Source of the DNA: Charina bottae
Taxonomy: Eukaryota; Chordata; Lepidosauria; Squamata; Charinaidae
DNA length: 64,000 nucleotides
NCBI GenBank assembly: GCA_023362775.1
Contig: JALMGJ010000004.1
Location: 82,021,798 to 82,085,797, forward strand
Reading direction: 5' to 3'
Both the position numbers and the translations under genes were made by a program. The stretch's first letter is position 1. The number at the start of each line of letters is the position of its first letter. Below are positions 1 through 12,779 of this stretch, piece by piece. The notes under the pieces are model-generated. The model did not search any database and had not been told where the DNA came from. It saw only the letters and a list, made by a program, of their open reading frames with translations.

Positions 1-1345
1 CTTTGTCCCACTAGATGTACCTCCCTAACTGAAGGGACCCGCAACATGCCCTGCCTCCCTGCTCTGGTGGGTTGGGTGTATGTAACTGGGGAAAGGCGGC
101 CTGCAAATAACCTGGCCCCAAGCCATGTAGGGCTTTAAAGGTGATAACCAGCACCTTGAATTGGACCCGGAAGCAAATTGACAACCAATGCAGCTCCCGC
201 AAAAGAGGTGACACATGGGCAAGTCTAGGCTTGCACAAAACTATGTGGGCCACTGCATTTTTAACCAATTGAAGCTTCTGGATACTTTTCAAGGGCAGCC
301 CCATGTAGAGTGCATTACAATAGTCCAAATGAGAGGTGACTAGGGCATGGGTGACTGTGAGAAGGGCCTGTTGGTCCAGGAATGGGCATGGCTGGCACAC
401 AACATGCAGTTGGGCAAAGGCTCTCCTGGCCACGACTGCCACCTGCTCTTTGAGCAGGAGTTGTAAGTCCAGGAGTACCCCCAGGTTAAGCACAGGGTCT
501 GTCTGGGGCAGTGCAACCCCATCCAAGACCAAAGATGGTAATTCTCTGGAAACCAAAGAGCCCCAAACCCACAGCCATTCTGTCTTGCCAGGGTTCAACT
601 TCAACCTGTTGCTCCCCATCCAGATCTCAACAGCCTCCAGGCACCAGGAAAGGGCGGTTGCAGCATTGCTCAACTCACCATGGGCAGAGATGTATAACTG
701 AGAATTATCAGCATACTGATATCTCACCCCATGGTGATGGATGATCTCACCCAGCGGCTTCATGTAGATGTTAAACAGGAGTGGAGAGAGCACTGACCCC
801 TGCAGCACCCCACAAAGCAGGGGCCAAGGGCAGAACCTCTCGCCCCTGATCAACACTGACTGGAAATGGCCCCAGAGGAAGGAGGTAAACCAGGACAACA
901 CAGTGCCCCCCACCCCAAACCCCTGAAGCTGCTCCAGAAGGATATCATGGTTGATGGTATCAAAAGCCACCAAGAGGTCAAGAAGAGCCAGGATGGTTGC
1001 ATACCCTCCATCCCACTCCCGCCAGAGATCATCTAAAAGCATGACCAGTGCTGTTTCTATCCCATATCCAGGCCTGAATGCTGACTGAAAGGGGTCCAGA
1101 TAATCTGTTTCATCCAGGATCCTCTGGAGCTGCAGCATGACCACCTTCTCAACAACCTTGAGAAGGGGAGGTTGGAGACAGGATGAAAACTGTCCATCTG
1201 GGTGGGATCCAGTGATGGCTTCTTAAGGAGGGGCAAACCACAGCCTCTTTAAAAGGTTGGGGCACAACCCCCTCCTCCAGAGAGGCATTAGTCATCCCCA
1301 GTACGTTGGCCAGGTCAAATATTGCTGGCATACCTACTCTTTTAA
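1..1345 (-). mobile_element. CR1/L2-type LINE copy, 3' end outside the window
   Basis: This is a minus-strand non-LTR retrotransposon whose coding sequence runs from about 1331 down to the window edge. The reverse transcriptase resembles the CR1/L2 group common in squamates, with phrases such as FRPGYG, LLDLxxAFDT and FNIYMKPLGE. The same family recurs as shorter copies at 5800, 19820, 23763, 35200, 40165 and 61276, so it is one of the main repeat families here. The 5' boundary is near 1345, where the sequence becomes AT-rich. The family assignment is from recognised motifs. The exact clade (L2 or CR1) is inference. Confidence 0.8.
11..1144 (-). pseudogene. LINE reverse transcriptase fragment with altered catalytic motif
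   Basis: A 377-codon open stretch covers the reverse transcriptase core and the following thumb and C-terminal region of a CR1/L2-type LINE. Motif A (LLDLLVAFD, Asp near residue 56) is present. Motif C reads YADN near residues 144-147 where active enzymes have YADD, so one metal-binding Asp is replaced by Asn. The frame opens on a GTG rather than an ATG. The upstream part of the same protein (about 1149-1331, phrase NASLEEGVVP) lies in a different frame, so a frameshift separates them. The product would normally perform target-primed reverse transcription in the nucleus. This copy is dead despite the long open frame. Confidence 0.8.
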
Positions 1346-1571
1346 TTCAAATATTTCACATCAGTTATCCATGATCTGTTCAACAATCTGATCCTAGAAG
1401 CATCTGGGCTGATCATTTTTCCCTTTGGTATTTCTTTTTGTATATTTGATTTGATTCCAAAATTGTCCATTACAGTGATTTTCAGGTTTAGAGTCTTATT
1501 TGTTTGAAATATATATTAACAACAAATAATTCTCTTTCCAAAAATGATGTTAACCTACTTGAGGGATTAAT

Positions 1572-4500
1572 TTGTTGTTTATTCGTTCAGTCGCTTCCGA
1601 CTCTTCGTGACTTCATGGACCAGCCCACGCCAGAGCTTTCTGTCAGCCGTCACCATCCCCAGCTCCCGCATGGTTAAGTCCGTCACCTCCAGAATATAAT
1701 CCATCCATCTTGCCCTTGGTCGGCCCCTCTTCCTTTTGCCTTCCACTTTCCCTAGCATCAGCTTCTTCTCCAGGGTATCCTGTCTTCTCATTATGTGGCC
1801 AAAGTACTTCAGTTTTGCCTTAATATCATTCCCTCAAGTGAGCAGTCTGGCTTTATTTCCTGGAGTATGGACTGGTTTGATCTTCTTGCAGTCCAAGGCA
1901 CTCTCAGAATTTTCCTCCAACACCACAGTTCAAAAGCATCTATCTTCCTTTGCTCAGCCTTCCTTATGGTCCATCTCTCACAGCCATAGGTTACTACAGG
2001 GAATACCATTGCTTTAACTATGCGGACTTTTGTTGTCAGTGTGATGTCTCTGCTCTTAAATATTTTATCAAGATTTGCCATTGCTCTCCTCCCAAGAAGT
2101 AGACGTCTTCAGATTTCCTGGCTGCAGTCAGCATCTGCAGTAATCTTTGCGCCTAGAAATACAAAGTCTGTCACTGCTTCCACTTTTTCTCCCTCTATTT
2201 GCCAGTTATAAATCAAGCTGGTTGCCATAATCTTGGTTTTTTTGAGGTTTAACTGCAACCCAGCTTTTGCACTTTCTTCTTTCACCTTCGTCATAAGGCT
2301 CCTCAACTCCTCCTCGCTTTCAGCCATCAAAGTGGTATCATCTGCATATCTAAGATTGTTAATGTTTCTTCCAGCGATTTTAACTCCAGCCTTGGATTCC
2401 TCAAGCCCAGCACATCGCATGATGTGTTCTGCATACAGGTTGAATAGGTAGGGGGAGAGTATACAGCCCTGCCATACTCCTTTCCAATCTTAAACCAGTC
2501 TGTTGTTCCGTGCTTTGTTCTTACCGTTGCTACTTGGTCGTTATACAGATTCCTCAGGAGGAAGACAAGATGACTTGGTATCCCCATACCACCAAGAACT
2601 TGCCACAATTTGTTATGATCCACACAGTCAAAGGCTTTAGAATAGTCAATAAAACAAAAATAGATTTTTTCCTGAAACTCCCTGGCATTCTCCATTATCC
2701 AGCGGATATTGGCAATTTGGTCTCTAGTTCCTCTGCCTTTTCTAAACCCAGCTTGTACATCTGGCAATTCTCGCTCCATGAATTGCTGGAGTCTACCTTG
2801 CAAGATCTTGAGCATTACCTTACTGGCATGTGAAATAAGTGCCACTGTTCGATAGTTTGAACATTCTTTAGTGCTTCCCTTTTTTGGTATGGGGATATAA
2901 GTTGATTTTTTCCAATCTGATGGCCATTCTTGTGTTTTCCAAATTTGATGGCATATGGCATGCATCACCTTGACAGCATCATCTTGCAAGATTTTAAACA
3001 GTTCAGCTGGGATACCGTCGTCTCCTGCTGCCTTGTTATTAGCAATGCTTCTTAAGGCCCATTCAACCTCACTCTTCAGGATGTCTGGCTCTAACTCACT
3101 GACCACACCATCAAAGCTATCTCCAATATTATTATCCTTCCTATACAGATCTTCCGTATATTCTTGCCACCTTTTCTTGATCTCTTCTGCTTCTGTTAGG
3201 TCCTTACCATCTTCGTTTTTGATCATACCCATTTTTGCCTGGAATTTACCTCCGGTGTTTCTAATTTTCTGGAAGAGGTCTCTTGTCCTTCCTATTCTAT
3301 TGTCTTCTTCCACTTCCGCACATTGCTTGTTTAAAAATAATTCCTTACAGTATCTCTTCTGGCTAACCTCTGGAATTTTGCATTTAATTGGGCATATCTC
3401 CCCCTATCACTGTTGCCTTTTGCTTTCCTTCTTTCTTGGGCTACTTCCATTGTCTCAGCAGACAGCCATCTTGCCTTCTTGGTTTTCTTTTTCTTTGGGA
3501 CGTTTTTCATTGCCGCCTCCTGAACAATGTTACAACTTCTGTCCATAGTTCTTTCGGGACCCTATCTACTAAATCTAGTCCTTTAAATCTATTCTTCACC
3601 TCCACTGCATATTCCTTAGGAATATTAGTGAGCTCATATCTAACTGATCTGTGGGTCTTCCCTATTCTCTTTAGTCTGATTCTAAATTTTGCAATAAGAA
3701 GTTCGTGATCTGAACTACAGTCAGCTCCAGGTCTTGTTTTTACCTACTGTATAGATGTCCGCCACCTTTGGCTGCTAAGGATGTAGTCAATCTGATTTCG
3801 GTGTCGACCATCTGGTGAAGTCCATGTATAAAGTCGTCTTTTAGGTTGTTGGAAGAGAGTATTTGTTATGCACAGTGAGTTGTCTTGGCAAAATTCTATC
3901 AGCCTATGTCCTGCTTCATTTTGTTCTCCCAGACCATGCTTGCCTGTAATTCCAGGTGTCGTCTGACTACCCACCTTAGCATTCCAGTCTCCTGTAATGA
4001 AAATAACATCTCTGTTTGGTGTATTATCCAGTAGGTGCTGCAGATCCTCATAGAACTGATCTACTTCTGCTTCTTCAGCATCTGTGGTTCAGGCGTATAT
4101 TTGGATCACTGTGATGTTAAATGGCTTACCCTGAATTTGAATTGAGTTCATTCTATCATTTTTTGGATTGTATCCAAGCACTGCTTTAGCCACTTTATTA
4201 TTAATTATGAAGGCTACTCCATTTCTTCTGTGGTCCTCTTGTCCACAGTAGTAGATCTGGTGGTCATCTGATGTGAAGTGGCCCATTCCAGTCCATTTCA
4301 GTTCACTGACACCCAAAATGTCTATATTTAATCTTGACATCTCACCAATAACCACATCCAATTTGCCCTGGCTCATAGATCTTACATTCCAGGTTCCTAT
4401 GGTGTGTTGATCTTTAGAACATTGGATTCGTTGTTCACCACCAGCATCGTCGGCCACTAGCCGTCCTTTCGGCTTTGAGCTAGCTGCGTCATCACATCTG

Positions 4501-4798
4501 GGGCTAGTTGAACGTATCCTCTGTTCCTCCCCAGTAGCATTTTGACCATCTTCCGACCTGAGAGTCTCATCTTCCGATGGTATACCGACATATCTCTGGT
4601 TGTACTGATCTATTTAGTTTTCACGGCAAGAATACTGGTGTGGGTTGCCATTACCTTCCCCAGGGATGGTATTTAGTCTGACCTCTCTGCCACGACCTTC
4701 CCGTCTTGGGTGTCCCTTCACGGTTTAGCTCATGGTTTCATTGAGGTGCTCAAGCTCCAGCACCACGACAAGGTAATGATCTCCTTTGCTGGAGTGAT
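1572..4798 (-). mobile_element. Full-length Bov-B (RTE clade) LINE
   Basis: The element is 3,227 bp, which matches the roughly 3.2 kb expected for Bov-B. It is flanked by a perfect 8-bp duplication GGATTAAT at 1564-1571 and 4799-4806, which fixes both ends. The 3' end (low coordinates) carries the Bov-B terminal sequence around 1580-1620. The 5' end begins near 4798. Reading the minus strand gives an AP-type endonuclease, reverse transcriptase and C-terminal region in order, but split over several frames. Bov-B is known for horizontal transfer between squamates and other vertebrates and for mobilising SINEs that share its tail. Confidence 0.92.
1579..4457 (-). pseudogene. Bov-B endonuclease-reverse transcriptase, frameshifted
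   Basis: The polyprotein is recognisable in pieces. At 4457-4089 is the start of the AP endonuclease (TIGTWNVRSM, SELKWTGMG, RRNGVAFI). At 3974-3744 is more endonuclease, with TWTSPDGRHRNQIDYIL. At 3546-3331 is the linker. At 3313-2475 is the reverse transcriptase (NNKAAGDDGIPAELFK, FIDYSKAFDCVDH). At 2420-2109 is the catalytic YADD with its following region, and at 2081-1579 is the C-terminal domain ending in SRKRLNE. At least five frame changes separate these blocks, for example near 2475 where the GKGVRQG region is lost. The enzyme would nick target DNA and reverse transcribe its RNA from the nick. This copy cannot make an intact protein but has not lost large segments. Confidence 0.9.
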
Positions 4799-4806
4799 GG
4801 ATTAAT

Positions 4807-5790
4807 GCATTTACTCAATTCAAAACTTCATGCAATTCTAGTTTCCTCTATTTCTCCAACTTTTTTTCCTTCCCATTATCTATTAATAGCACCAGCTCCT
4901 TTCTAGATTTTGTGTTTAATATCTTTTGCAAATTGCCATAGAGTTCTTCAATGTTTTCCACCATTGTCCTTGTAGTAGGTGAGTATAGTCATATAACATT
5001 AATGTTCAGTAGATATCACTAATTCTAATAGATATTGAAATGCTCTTGGCATTCCAGAAAGTTCTGAAGACTCTCCATTTTAAGTAGGCATTTTTATTTG
5101 AGTTGATGGTGGCTGGATACTTATTTTTACTTAACTTATGCTGGATCAAGGGTTAGGGTTAATTTTATGTTTGTATTGTTTATTTTATGTTTTTGTGTTA
5201 ACTGCGTAGAGTTGATTGATTGGATCAATAAAAATTATAAAATAAATACATTGGATTATAGACATTTACATACCATTACTTCATATGGTAGAATACCACA
5301 AATAGTGAAATGGCCCATTCTAGTCTGCTATTCACTTATTCCTAAAGTATCAAATTCAGTACACTTACATTTCCACTTTGAAAATTTCAAATTTTTTCTG
5401 GTCCATGTTCCATCTGACAGCTGTATGTGGCCTTGTAAAATGAATTCTGTTTTCAATACTTATACCAGTGTAGAAGAATAAGACATGTGGGAAAGAGAAA
5501 GTTGGAAAGAAATGAGGAGACATATGAAAGGGATATGAAATTGACCAGCGATATTGACTGATATACTGACCTAGCTTTCTATTTGTATCTAACAGAGAGA
5601 GAAAGATAAGAGGAAAGTTGGAGACAAATAAACCATATGCTGGCTGCCTTTGGAAGTCAAAGCAAGCAGAGCAGTACATGGAGTCTGCTTGGTGAGACTG
5701 GCAAGAGTCTGATTGGTGAAATTAGCAAGAGTAGACTTGGTGAAATGGCAGGCACAAGCTGGAAGACTGTTGGCCTACTGCCTGATGAAG
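4807..5790. other. Unassigned AT-rich stretch
   Basis: No coding region is recognised. The part from 4820 to 5100 has a vaguely LINE-like composition but I could not align it by eye to any family. The reading frame at 5167-5481 has no recognisable domain and is treated as chance. Confidence 0.4.
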
Positions 5791-5792
5791 AT

Positions 5793-5940
5793 GGATTTAT
5801 TTCCAACTTATTTATTTCCAACTTATATCACCGCCCATCTCCCCCCACAAGGGGACTCTGGGCAGTTTACAATCAAGTTAGTAATTAAAAACATATAAAA
5901 TACTTTATACAATTTAAATATTAAAGATATAAAATCCAAG
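5793..5940 (-). mobile_element. CR1/L2-type LINE 3' tail fragment
   Basis: The stretch holds the terminal 3'-UTR signature shared with the copies at 23820 and 61320 (CATCTCCC, then GGGGACTCTGGG, then a GTTTACAAT motif), followed by AT-rich sequence. A tandem TTATTTATTTCCAAC repeat lies at its left end. Only the 3' end was inserted or survives. Confidence 0.75.
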
Positions 5941-8900
5941 AGGCTGTTATGTAATGTTTGCGAGCCGAACTCTACGGATTGCCGATCACTGGGCCAAATT
6001 TCAGCGGAACCTTGGGGCTTCTGTTAGAGCAGCTTCAATGAGCAAAGAGGTAGTCTTCAAAAAGCAGCAGCCACAGCAAGAGAGTCACTGAAAGTAGTTG
6101 GTAGTTAAGCCTGGACCGTGACAGATACGAAGATAGGACATGACTACCTTCTCTGCTTCTTAGGTAGATTAGAAGATGGACCAGGGTGAGTAAATTGTTC
6201 TATGTGGGGAAGATAGAGAGTGTAATGAAGAATTACCACTCTAGAATGAGAATATGGGGAATTATTCCAATCAACTAGCATGAGACCTAGTGAAAGGGGA
6301 GTTCTTGGGCGATGGGAAAGCTGGTTGCTGTTTTTGTGAAGGAATTAGTATAATGCAGAATGATTTTGTGATGAATCTGATCCTTAGTTATTAATTCAGT
6401 CTCTCTCAATCACAAGCCATCTTAGGATGTGGAAGAAATCTTTATTAATACAGGTGATCAATCCAAGCCAAAGATCAGACTGAAGAAAAGCCTGCGCAAT
6501 TGCTATGCTAAAATCCCCCTTTGTGCCAGCCCCTCCCTAAATGCTGAATTCTTTCTAACAGCTTCTAACTCCCAGCTATTCCAAGGGCTAGATTACCACT
6601 GAAACAATGTTCCCTCCTCTCACATTCCTTGAAGTGTGTCTGGTGGCATGTAACACACTAAAAATAGATCTGGCTTCCTGTCTCATACTAAGTATGCATT
6701 TCAGGATATTGGATAGCTGGAATAAAAAATGGAAGTCATTGTGCTGAAATACTCTTCTGTTATCATGCTGGCATTCAGATCTAAATCAAAACAACAGTAC
6801 AACTTATGGATGGGGCCATCCTAAAGTGCATTAGTTCTCATACTTCCTACATTAGTTCTCAGATGCACGCAGGACAGGCAGAATTGGGAAAGGGAAAACA
6901 ATCTCACTTTCATAGATTACTTGCTGGAGAGCACAAATTGGACTCTAACCTGGACCCCTTATAAACCCACATTTATACATTTATTCTGAGAAACAGTGTA
7001 TGTGGGCTTTGCAGAATTTTATGTAAGAAAAATATAGTGATTCTACCAAACACTATTACCTACCTTTTGCCTCATATATGTAGAGTTTTTGAAAGCCTGT
7101 TTGAAAGAATACTGACAAAGAAGTTCATTTGAATATGAATTGATGGATATTTCAAAAGCTTTCAGCCTCACCTTGTTTCTGATCTGTGCCACTCTACCCC
7201 CCAGAACTTTCCATTAATTTCATGCCTATTATTAAAACTGGCATCAGAGTTTTGGTATGTTGTGCATTCAGCTGTATAATTGTAAGGAACATCTGGTATC
7301 AATCAGAACTCTTCAGTGTTAAATTCCTATAATGACAATGTCAGCAATATGAACTTATTAGAAAATATATGATACTTGCAGTTTCGTTGATAAGAAGCCA
7401 GCTCTGCAAAATAATCCTCTTCTTAAAAGCCTACAGATTTAGGAACTTGAGAAAGAGACGGAGGGGTGGGGGTGGGGGAACAATGAGTTTTGTTTATTCT
7501 TTTATTACTGAATATTATTGTAATGTTACAATATGAAAGAGCATGAAACATAAAGAATAATAAATTATAGGGCACAGGGCAAAAACATAGAAACAGTATT
7601 AATTGTAGGTAATGGTGTTTAAGGATGCGCTTCATTTTGACAAAGGTTAAAGTGAAGTGCTTCTTCAAAGTTGTTTTGTGGAGCAACATGGCTGCTTCTG
7701 TCAGATTTCCCACATGAAAATTGTTTTGGCAAATTGTTTTCTATACAAAGCACAGCTTTCTCATGGTGATGTGAAGTGCAGGTGGCCAGATAACAACTGT
7801 CACGTGTGTATTGTTTTGGCTAGTTCCTAAACGCTTGCATGGGAACAAGTCCTCCTGATTCCCTCTGTGGGAAGCCTGCTCCGGGGGGAGCAGAGGGATG
7901 GAGGAGACAGCATGCTTGCTGCGACATTGCCACCTATTGGCAGGTTATGCTTTTGGACTAACCTAAGTTTTCCTCCAATCAGAAAGCTGGAAACAGCCTA
8001 TTTCTATCCATGCAAAATGGTGTTCTATGCTTCTTGACTTCTGTCCGGTCTTTTAGCCATGTTCATGTGTGTGTTCTACTTCTGAAGACTGGGAAGTGCG
8101 TAGCTATGCGTGGCTGTGTGTGTAGGCCATGGCATGAGCCCCTTCATGTCTGTTAATGGAAACAATACACGAAACTCTGCTTGTAAGTTTGTTTTTCCTT
8201 TTTGCAATAATGTAACTGTATATACATTTATTGCCTTTATTACAAGTAAACATTTTAGCCATAAAAGCTGCACTCTGTCTGTTTACTCTCAAGCCTTGAT
8301 TTTTCCCTATAAGCCAGCGTACATCCTATCAGCTTCACATCTAAGAGTGAAGTGAAACTGTTGCTCAGTTTGCTGCCTTCAGCAAACATTTGGTGACCAC
8401 TACAAAGGCAGCCCTTCTTACTTCTACCAGGCTACTTGCCAAGCATTTTGATTAACACTGCAGGGGACACGCTGTTCTCCTCCTCTGGACCACTGCATCA
8501 GGTTTTGATTAGCATCCTGGACAACATACATCTCTGTCTTCTCTGACATGTATAAACACTACTGCCCAGGCACAATGCTTGCACAGAAGCCTCTTTTACT
8601 CTGGCAAAAATCAGATAGGAGACAGGTGTCAGGCTGCTCAGTTTAGGAATCCATTGCTGCTTCCTTCCCAAAGACTAAGCTTTATTGCAAATAGTTTATC
8701 AATCAACTTATCTACTCTGACAGAGAAGAACTCTTAAAATGCAACTTTATGTGGCCTCAGGCTTTTTGTAGGTTTCTATTTTACAGATGTGAAATGGAGT
8801 TTAAGAGAAGCTATGCATCATGAGTCTACACTGTATTCCTTCTGCAGAAGGAACATAGGCTGTTGAGATAATCTGCTGAAGTTCCCTTTCTTTTCTGTTC

Positions 8901-11570
8901 TGAGTGTTTTAATTTTATTGTGTGGACTGATATTTAAGTCTTGAGAAACACCATACCTAGTTGAGTCTTTCTTTTGTCTGCTGCATTTTTCCCCCATGGA
9001 TAGAAAAAGTGATGGAAAATTATGGCAGGTTATGAATGAAAAATGTTGATACCTAAACCCTTCTAAAACTCCTTCTTTGAAGCAAGGTAGGGCAGGTTCA
9101 TACTTATTGTTTAACATGCTATTGTCCTATGAGTATTGTCCAATGGTCATACTGGTTTGACTTTAAACTGGCTTAAGAAAATCCTGTCTTACTTACTTCA
9201 TAGTTCATACTTACTTACATACTTCATACTTACTTACTTACTTCATACTTCATGGCACTCTGAGGTAAATATTAGGAATAGAAAAAGTGCAATGGCAGTA
9301 CAAATGCCACATATACACATGCCTCTTAATGTGTTTGGATGTAAGCTGTATTTGTGTCCATAAATGCACACTGAATATTAAGGGAACGGCAGGTTTTCTT
9401 ATGCCTTATGTGAATGATTTAGGCTTGAGCAACTGTGGATCAAACCCTAGGTTTGAACGTTACATTAGGATTCCAAGCAACTGATGTAGTGCAGAGAGAC
9501 TAAAACATTGAACCATTAGGTACCAAATAAGCATAGGTATGTACAGGTTGATAGTTGCTGTAAATGTCAGTTGCTATAAGAATAACTAAATTATGGAAGT
9601 AATTTATTCTAAAAAAAACTATTCAGTGCAAGGAAATTTATTGTGAGGAGGCGAAATACATTAACTATCACTGTAACATTTTACAGGAAGAAGATAGTCA
9701 TTGTGGAATAGAAGTAAATAAGCAACAGACTCCTAATAGTGTTTTGCCTTTGGAAGCAGGCAATCTTGTCATTGTATTAACTTCTACAGATAGCCAAGAA
9801 GATGTCATGTTATTTATTGGGAAGGTCACCCAGTACACTCAAATACTCATTTAAATTGGTTGTGCTTGATTACTAGAGGCTATTCTTACTGCACTCATCA
9901 GCATTCTCCATCTTACAGTGAAAGAAAATGAAAAGAAGGAGGTATGGGAATAATAGCAAAAGCTGAGCAGAGCAGAAATATGTTGCTTTCTGTATCATTG
10001 CTCTCTCAGGACTCCCATCTCACCTTTAGTGAAACATCTTTCAAGTTAATTAAAAAATGCATATATCCAGAGCTCCAATGGTTAATCCTAAAGTACATGA
10101 TAAGCAGGGATATACTATATACAGGTTACCAAACAATGTAATCATTTGACCCTATTGCTTTCTGACCTTTGACCTCAGGTAGAGATATAGTTCCAATTTT
10201 AACTTGTAATTCTGTTTTTGAAAATAATATAGATCTCTAACCCAAAAGCTAAACTATACTTATTTTTCCCTGCTTGGGAAATAATTTCCATGTTTCTAGT
10301 GTCCTATTTCTATGGGCTTCCCTGGAAATAAATCTTATGGTGTTGGAAGGAAAATTTAAAAAAATACAAGCATCATATAAGATTTAAGATATTAAAAACA
10401 GACAAAAAATTCCTGTAAGTTAGGCTAGGAACTCATTTTTTCTTAGTGTTTCAGTCCTATGTAAATTATATTCCTAAACTAAATAATTTTTCAGCAGTGT
10501 GACATTTAAGCTTATGCTGGAAATGATGGTTACAGAATTAATTGGAATATGCTTCAATCCACATGATTTATTGCCAGCAGATATATACAACAAAACATGT
10601 GTATATAAATTGTCATGGGCAAATGCACTTCCTGGATCTGTATTTCCATACTTTGCCAAGGGTATTTATATCACAAATCATGTTTTACAATTTAGGTTGA
10701 TTTCATCTGCTTTGATGTACTGTTAGGTCATATAGATGAATCATCTTGATTGTCCATTAGAAATATTATATATTCAACTTTAAATGATATCATTGCAATG
10801 AAGGCAGGACTTGAAGTGATAAAGCTATTTCTCTCTCTTCTCTATTCAGGAACATTAAAATGGAGTTTAATCTTAGGATAGTCAGTTAGTAATATGTGAT
10901 CTAAATCTACTCCTTACATGTTCTTGGGGACAACCAGATTTATCTTCAGATTTACCAAACATTGTCTCAGCCTTATCTACTTCACAGAATTGTTTTAAAT
11001 TTAAATGTTTTAAATATAACATGAAGAAATGGAAAGAGCAACAAATCTGATTTGTTGGATACCTCAAATTAAAAACTCAATATGCTGCCAAACTGACTAT
11101 AAAATGAAAGATCAGAATGGTCTAAACCTAATTGAGAGGGGTAACCCTTTAGATTTCAAAAATCCAAAATGAACCAATTCAAACTATTGTCGCATCATAC
11201 AATTAGCAGGCTTATAATATGCAACAATATCATTTTCAATATATTTTTTTAAACCACAAAATTTGTTATCCCCAAATTTCACAAAACAGAATGTAATATT
11301 GTCATATAATGCTGTGATGGCACCTGATGGGGGTTCTTGAAAGGGGCAAAACATGGAATTTGTTTTCTCCCCTCTCAGGTGCTTTTTCCCCCTCCCAGTG
11401 TACATAATCAGAAGGCAATGGTACATAGTACAACAATTGGACAGGTTTTTCAACTCAAAGCTTTAAAACAGTTGTCCCTTTAATGCATTTTCCAGTTGCA
11501 GCACACCAGTAATTAGAGGTATACATCATTAACTGAATTTTCCCAACTAATGTTGAGGGACTGTTTGCAC
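5941..11570. other. Unassigned region, possible degraded LTRs
   Basis: No gene is recognised in these 5.6 kb. Two stretches, roughly 6367-6657 and 7798-8388, have LTR-like features (TG...CA ends, an AATAAA on the minus strand in the first, a TTTGGTGACC stretch after the second), but I found no target duplications, so they are not called. A G-rich run with four closely spaced G tracts lies near 7460-7481. A TTAC/CTTCATA microsatellite lies at 9188-9253. The rest is AT-rich with only short chance frames. Confidence 0.4.
9188..9253. repeat. TTAC / CTTCATA compound microsatellite
   Basis: Irregular tandem copies of TTAC are interspersed with CTTCATA. This is seen directly in the sequence. Confidence 0.85.
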
Positions 11571-11574
11571 TAGC

Positions 11575-11770
11575 ATGTTTAAGGTGCTGGACTAGGAATG
11601 TTGAGCTCTGACTTACGTAGGTGTTGAAGCCAACTGGAGACTGCCACTCTCTCTCAGCCCCAGGAAGAAGAAAATGGCAAACTACTTCTGAAAATGTCTA
11701 CAAAACTTTCCCATGTGGTTGCCAGGAATCAAGATCGACCAACAGGCAAAAAACAACAACAACAACAGAG
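11575..11770 (+). mobile_element. Degraded tRNA-derived SINE with Bov-B-like tail
   Basis: The head TAGCATGTTTAAGGTGCTGG resembles the tRNA-like start (TAGTGGTTAAGG) seen in the SINEs at 39553 and 54170. The middle keeps TGGCAAACTACTTCTG. The end GCCAGGAATCAAGATCGACC followed by (AAC)n matches the Bov-B-type 3' tail of squamate SINEs. It is an old copy with several internal losses. Confidence 0.65.
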
Positions 11771-11779
11771 ATTACTAAT

Positions 11780-12690
11780 AAGATAATTACCAATAGTTGT
11801 CTTGTATCTCTTTGATTCCAAAAATTTCCGATGTGGAAAAGACAGTATGAGAAGTAGCAGACAAAAAGCAGAAAATTAAATAGCAAGCTCTATAATGAAG
11901 AAGCTCTTACACACTGCACGTGCACCCTCACAAACCTTACACAAAGTTCCTCTTCATCTCATGTTTTATATGAGATGTGCTCTTCCCAGCTGCTTTTCAT
12001 CAATCTTGTCATGGAATATTGAAATTTAGAAAGTTTAGGGAGGAGTTTAGCTATTCTTGTGAGCTCTTGATCATGGAGGTTTATGTCCTGGCTCTTGATA
12101 CTTTTTCCATCAGTTATATTTTGATCTTCTGCTGGCCTTTGGGATATTGTTTTTTTTACTCCACTTAGTAAGATGGTGCACTTACTCCTTTTTATCCATG
12201 CACCTATGGACTCAGACTGTATGTACTTCATATAGTTAATTAAGCTCACTATCAAACATGATCACTAAAAGAGATCATGTACTGAGCAAACCTGCAAAGA
12301 GGTTGCACTGCCTTCAAACATAGATTTTCTCTGATTCAGGTAGTCCTTGATTTCTGTATATCCAAACTATCTTTACAACCAGGGTAGCAGTCACAAGGAA
12401 TAAAAATAGGACATGAATAAGCATAAATTTTGATAAGTTTTAAAGATGGAAAGTTGATAACCTGAAGTTAAGGAACATTTATGTCTTCTCATCAGGGCAA
12501 TGTAGCTGTTTCATCAAGCAATTCACTTTATGAAAGATAAACTTTGGCTTGTGGATACAAAAAATATTGCTCATCTAATTTATTTGGTGAGATTGTAGGA
12601 TGCAATTCTAGAAATTTAAAGCAAATATATATTTGTGAATCATTATGTTTTGTTACAAAATCTAGATGTAATCTGCTGCAAAAAATACCT
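11780..12690. other. Unassigned AT-rich stretch
   Basis: No repeat or coding signature is recognised here. The short open frames have no domain. Confidence 0.4.
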
Positions 12691-12697
12691 TGCTTAC

Positions 12698-12768
12698 TTG
12701 GTCCTTCTTGTGACTCTCTTGGCGATCACTCGTAAGCGAGTAAGATTGTCTTCCAGGGACCACTGCCT
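12698..12768 (-). mobile_element. 3' end of an unclassified LINE
   Basis: On the minus strand this reads GGAAGACAATCTTACTCGC then a GATCGCCAAGAGAG motif. The same terminal motif follows the coding remnant at 22690-23165, so it is the 3' end of the same LINE family. Confidence 0.6.
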
Positions 12769-12779
12769 ACATGAAACAT

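Noticed and set aside
5151..5160. Telomere-like GGGTTAGGGTTA
   Set aside because: Fewer than two full units in AT-rich DNA. Chance.
6367..6657. Possible minus-strand solo LTR with AATAAA
   Set aside because: Termini TGTG/CACA are only 4 bp and the flanks do not match.
7798..8388. Possible 5' LTR followed by a primer-site-like TTTGGTGACC
   Set aside because: There is TG...CA but no target duplication, no second LTR, no clear AATAAA and no internal ERV sequence.
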